This document shows positions 7,367 to 7,988 of a stretch of 7,988 bases of DNA, one piece after another. The notes under the pieces were generated by a model that saw only the letters and a list, made by a program, of their open reading frames with translations, was not told where the DNA came from and did no database searches. The translations under genes were made by a program, and so were the position numbers. The stretch is from Sandaracinaceae bacterium. Its GTDB lineage: Bacteria; Myxococcota_A; Polyangia; Polyangiales; JAFGIB01. The stretch covers positions 1 through 7,988 of the forward strand of contig JADGRG010000650.1 in NCBI GenBank assembly GCA_017881145.1. The letters run 5' to 3'. Within the stretch, counting starts at the first letter, position 1, and the number at the start of each line of letters is the position of its first letter.

Positions 7367-7918
7367 TTATGGCTCGATCAGGGGCAAATCGCCGCGCTCC
7401 GCCGCAAGCGCGTTCCAGCGCTCGACGAGGCTGCGGTAGCGCGCCGCGTACTGCTCTGGCGCAAGCAGCGGCAGGGCGCGCAACGCGTCGACCTCGCGCT
7501 TGAGGCCAAGACACAGCGAACGTGCGAGGCCGAGGCTGTCGGCCGAGACTGACTCGCCCAGCTCGCAACCGAAGCATGCGAGCAGCTCTCGCACCGGCGC
7601 CGCGAGCGCCGCATCCCGCGCGCCATCGCCGAGCCCGCGGGCCTCGAGCGCGGGCAACGCCGTCCAACCGCGGCGACGCAGCGCCTTGTTCCAGTTGTGG
7701 CGTACGTCCTCGAGCTTCTCGGCGCTGGGTGTCGCACGCAGCAGTGCGCTGAACATCGTGAGCAGCGGGAGCGCCTCCAGCAGCTCGCGAGCGGCCACGG
7801 CATCGAGCTCGCTCGATGCCAACGGCGGCAACGCAAACGCGCCGCGTAGCTCGTTCAACGACACGAGCGCCGCGGCGCGGGCTGCTTCGGGGTCCAGCAC
7901 TGGCGATGACGAGGTCAC
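7367..7918 (-). CDS. Protein of unknown function, 183 aa, predicted mostly helical
   Basis: No family recognised. The product is rich in Ala, Leu, Arg and Glu and seems to be almost all alpha-helix, with no signal peptide and no convincing membrane segment, so it is probably cytoplasmic. It contains a CxxC pair (C115 and C118, in ACFGCE) and a third cysteine at 136; whether they bind metal is unknown. The stretch DVRHNWNKALRRRGWTALPA (71-90) is its most distinctive part. The start is a GTG at 7918, with AGGA 9 nt upstream (7931-7928). The frame is open throughout and codons fit the neighbours. It follows the preceding partial gene by 22 nt and precedes dapD by 65 nt, so it may share a transcript with either. 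A link to lysine synthesis cannot be inferred from position alone. Confidence 0.72.
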   Translation of the reverse strand: MTSSSPVLDPEAARAAALVSLNELRGAFALPPLASSELDAVAARELLEALPLLTMFSALLRATPSAEKLEDVRHNWNKALRRRGWTALPALEARGLGDGARDAALAAPVRELLACFGCELGESVSADSLGLARSLCLGLKREVDALRALPLLAPEQYAARYRSLVERWNALAAERGDLPLIEP

Positions 7919-7940
7919 CGCCGGCGATCCTAGACGGGTT

Positions 7941-7988
7941 TCAGCGAATCTCGAAGCCGGGGAAGAAGTAGCCGATTTCGAAGGCGGC
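7941..7988 (-). CDS. C-terminal end of an unidentified protein (cut by the window edge)
   Basis: On the minus strand the last 48 nt read as 15 codons ending in TGA: AAFEIGYFFPGFEIR. The composition is that of a real protein (aromatic and Glu residues in place of the Arg and Ala runs of shadow frames), and the stop falls 22 nt before the GTG of the 183-aa gene, a normal operon spacing. The fragment is too short to identify. Confidence 0.45.
   Translation of the reverse strand, partial: AAFEIGYFFPGFEIR

Noticed and set aside
7302..7667. Upstream extension of the dapD frame
   Set aside because: The added residues are Arg/Ala-rich and overlap the 183-aa gene. DapD homologues begin at MTQTAQ-type starts such as the ATG at 7301.

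Overview
The window is high-GC DNA, densely packed with genes whose codons mostly end in G or C. The organism is Gram-negative: one gene encodes an outer-membrane barrel, and others encode a periplasmic binding protein and the succinylase branch of lysine synthesis. The style fits Myxococcota or a similar delta-proteobacterial group. That placement is an inference from composition and gene style, not from a marker.

Left half (about 219-4201, plus strand): a four-gene metal-uptake cluster, most likely for zinc. In order it encodes an outer-membrane barrel of the family often labelled 'zinc-regulated TonB-dependent outer membrane receptor', a periplasmic binding protein (ZnuA-like), an ABC ATPase (ZnuC-like) and an ABC-3 permease (ZnuB-like). 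The gaps are 28, 5 and about 50 nt, as expected for one transcript. The four products form a complete route: across the outer membrane, capture in the periplasm, then ATP-driven passage through the inner membrane. No Zur-type operator can be recognised upstream, but an imperfect 10-bp hairpin lies just before the first gene. The first 138 nt may hold the tail of another gene.

Right half (4217-7988, minus strand): read in the direction of transcription, the order is the last codons of an unknown gene, a 183-aa protein of unknown function, dapD, dapE and rlmN. dapD and dapE overlap by ATGA, and rlmN starts 5 nt after dapE. DapD and DapE are two steps of the succinylase pathway to meso-diaminopimelate and lysine. 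RlmN methylates adenine 2503 of 23S rRNA. A candidate promoter directly before dapD would start the RNA at or next to its ATG.

The two units converge, with only 15 bp between the stop codons of the permease gene and rlmN. No mobile element, CRISPR array, tRNA or rRNA was seen. Most of the window is ordinary chromosomal sequence. I see no convincing new system; the points worth checking are the unusual make-up of the zinc cluster, an acidic insertion in RlmN, the possibly leaderless dapD, and the unknown 183-aa gene.
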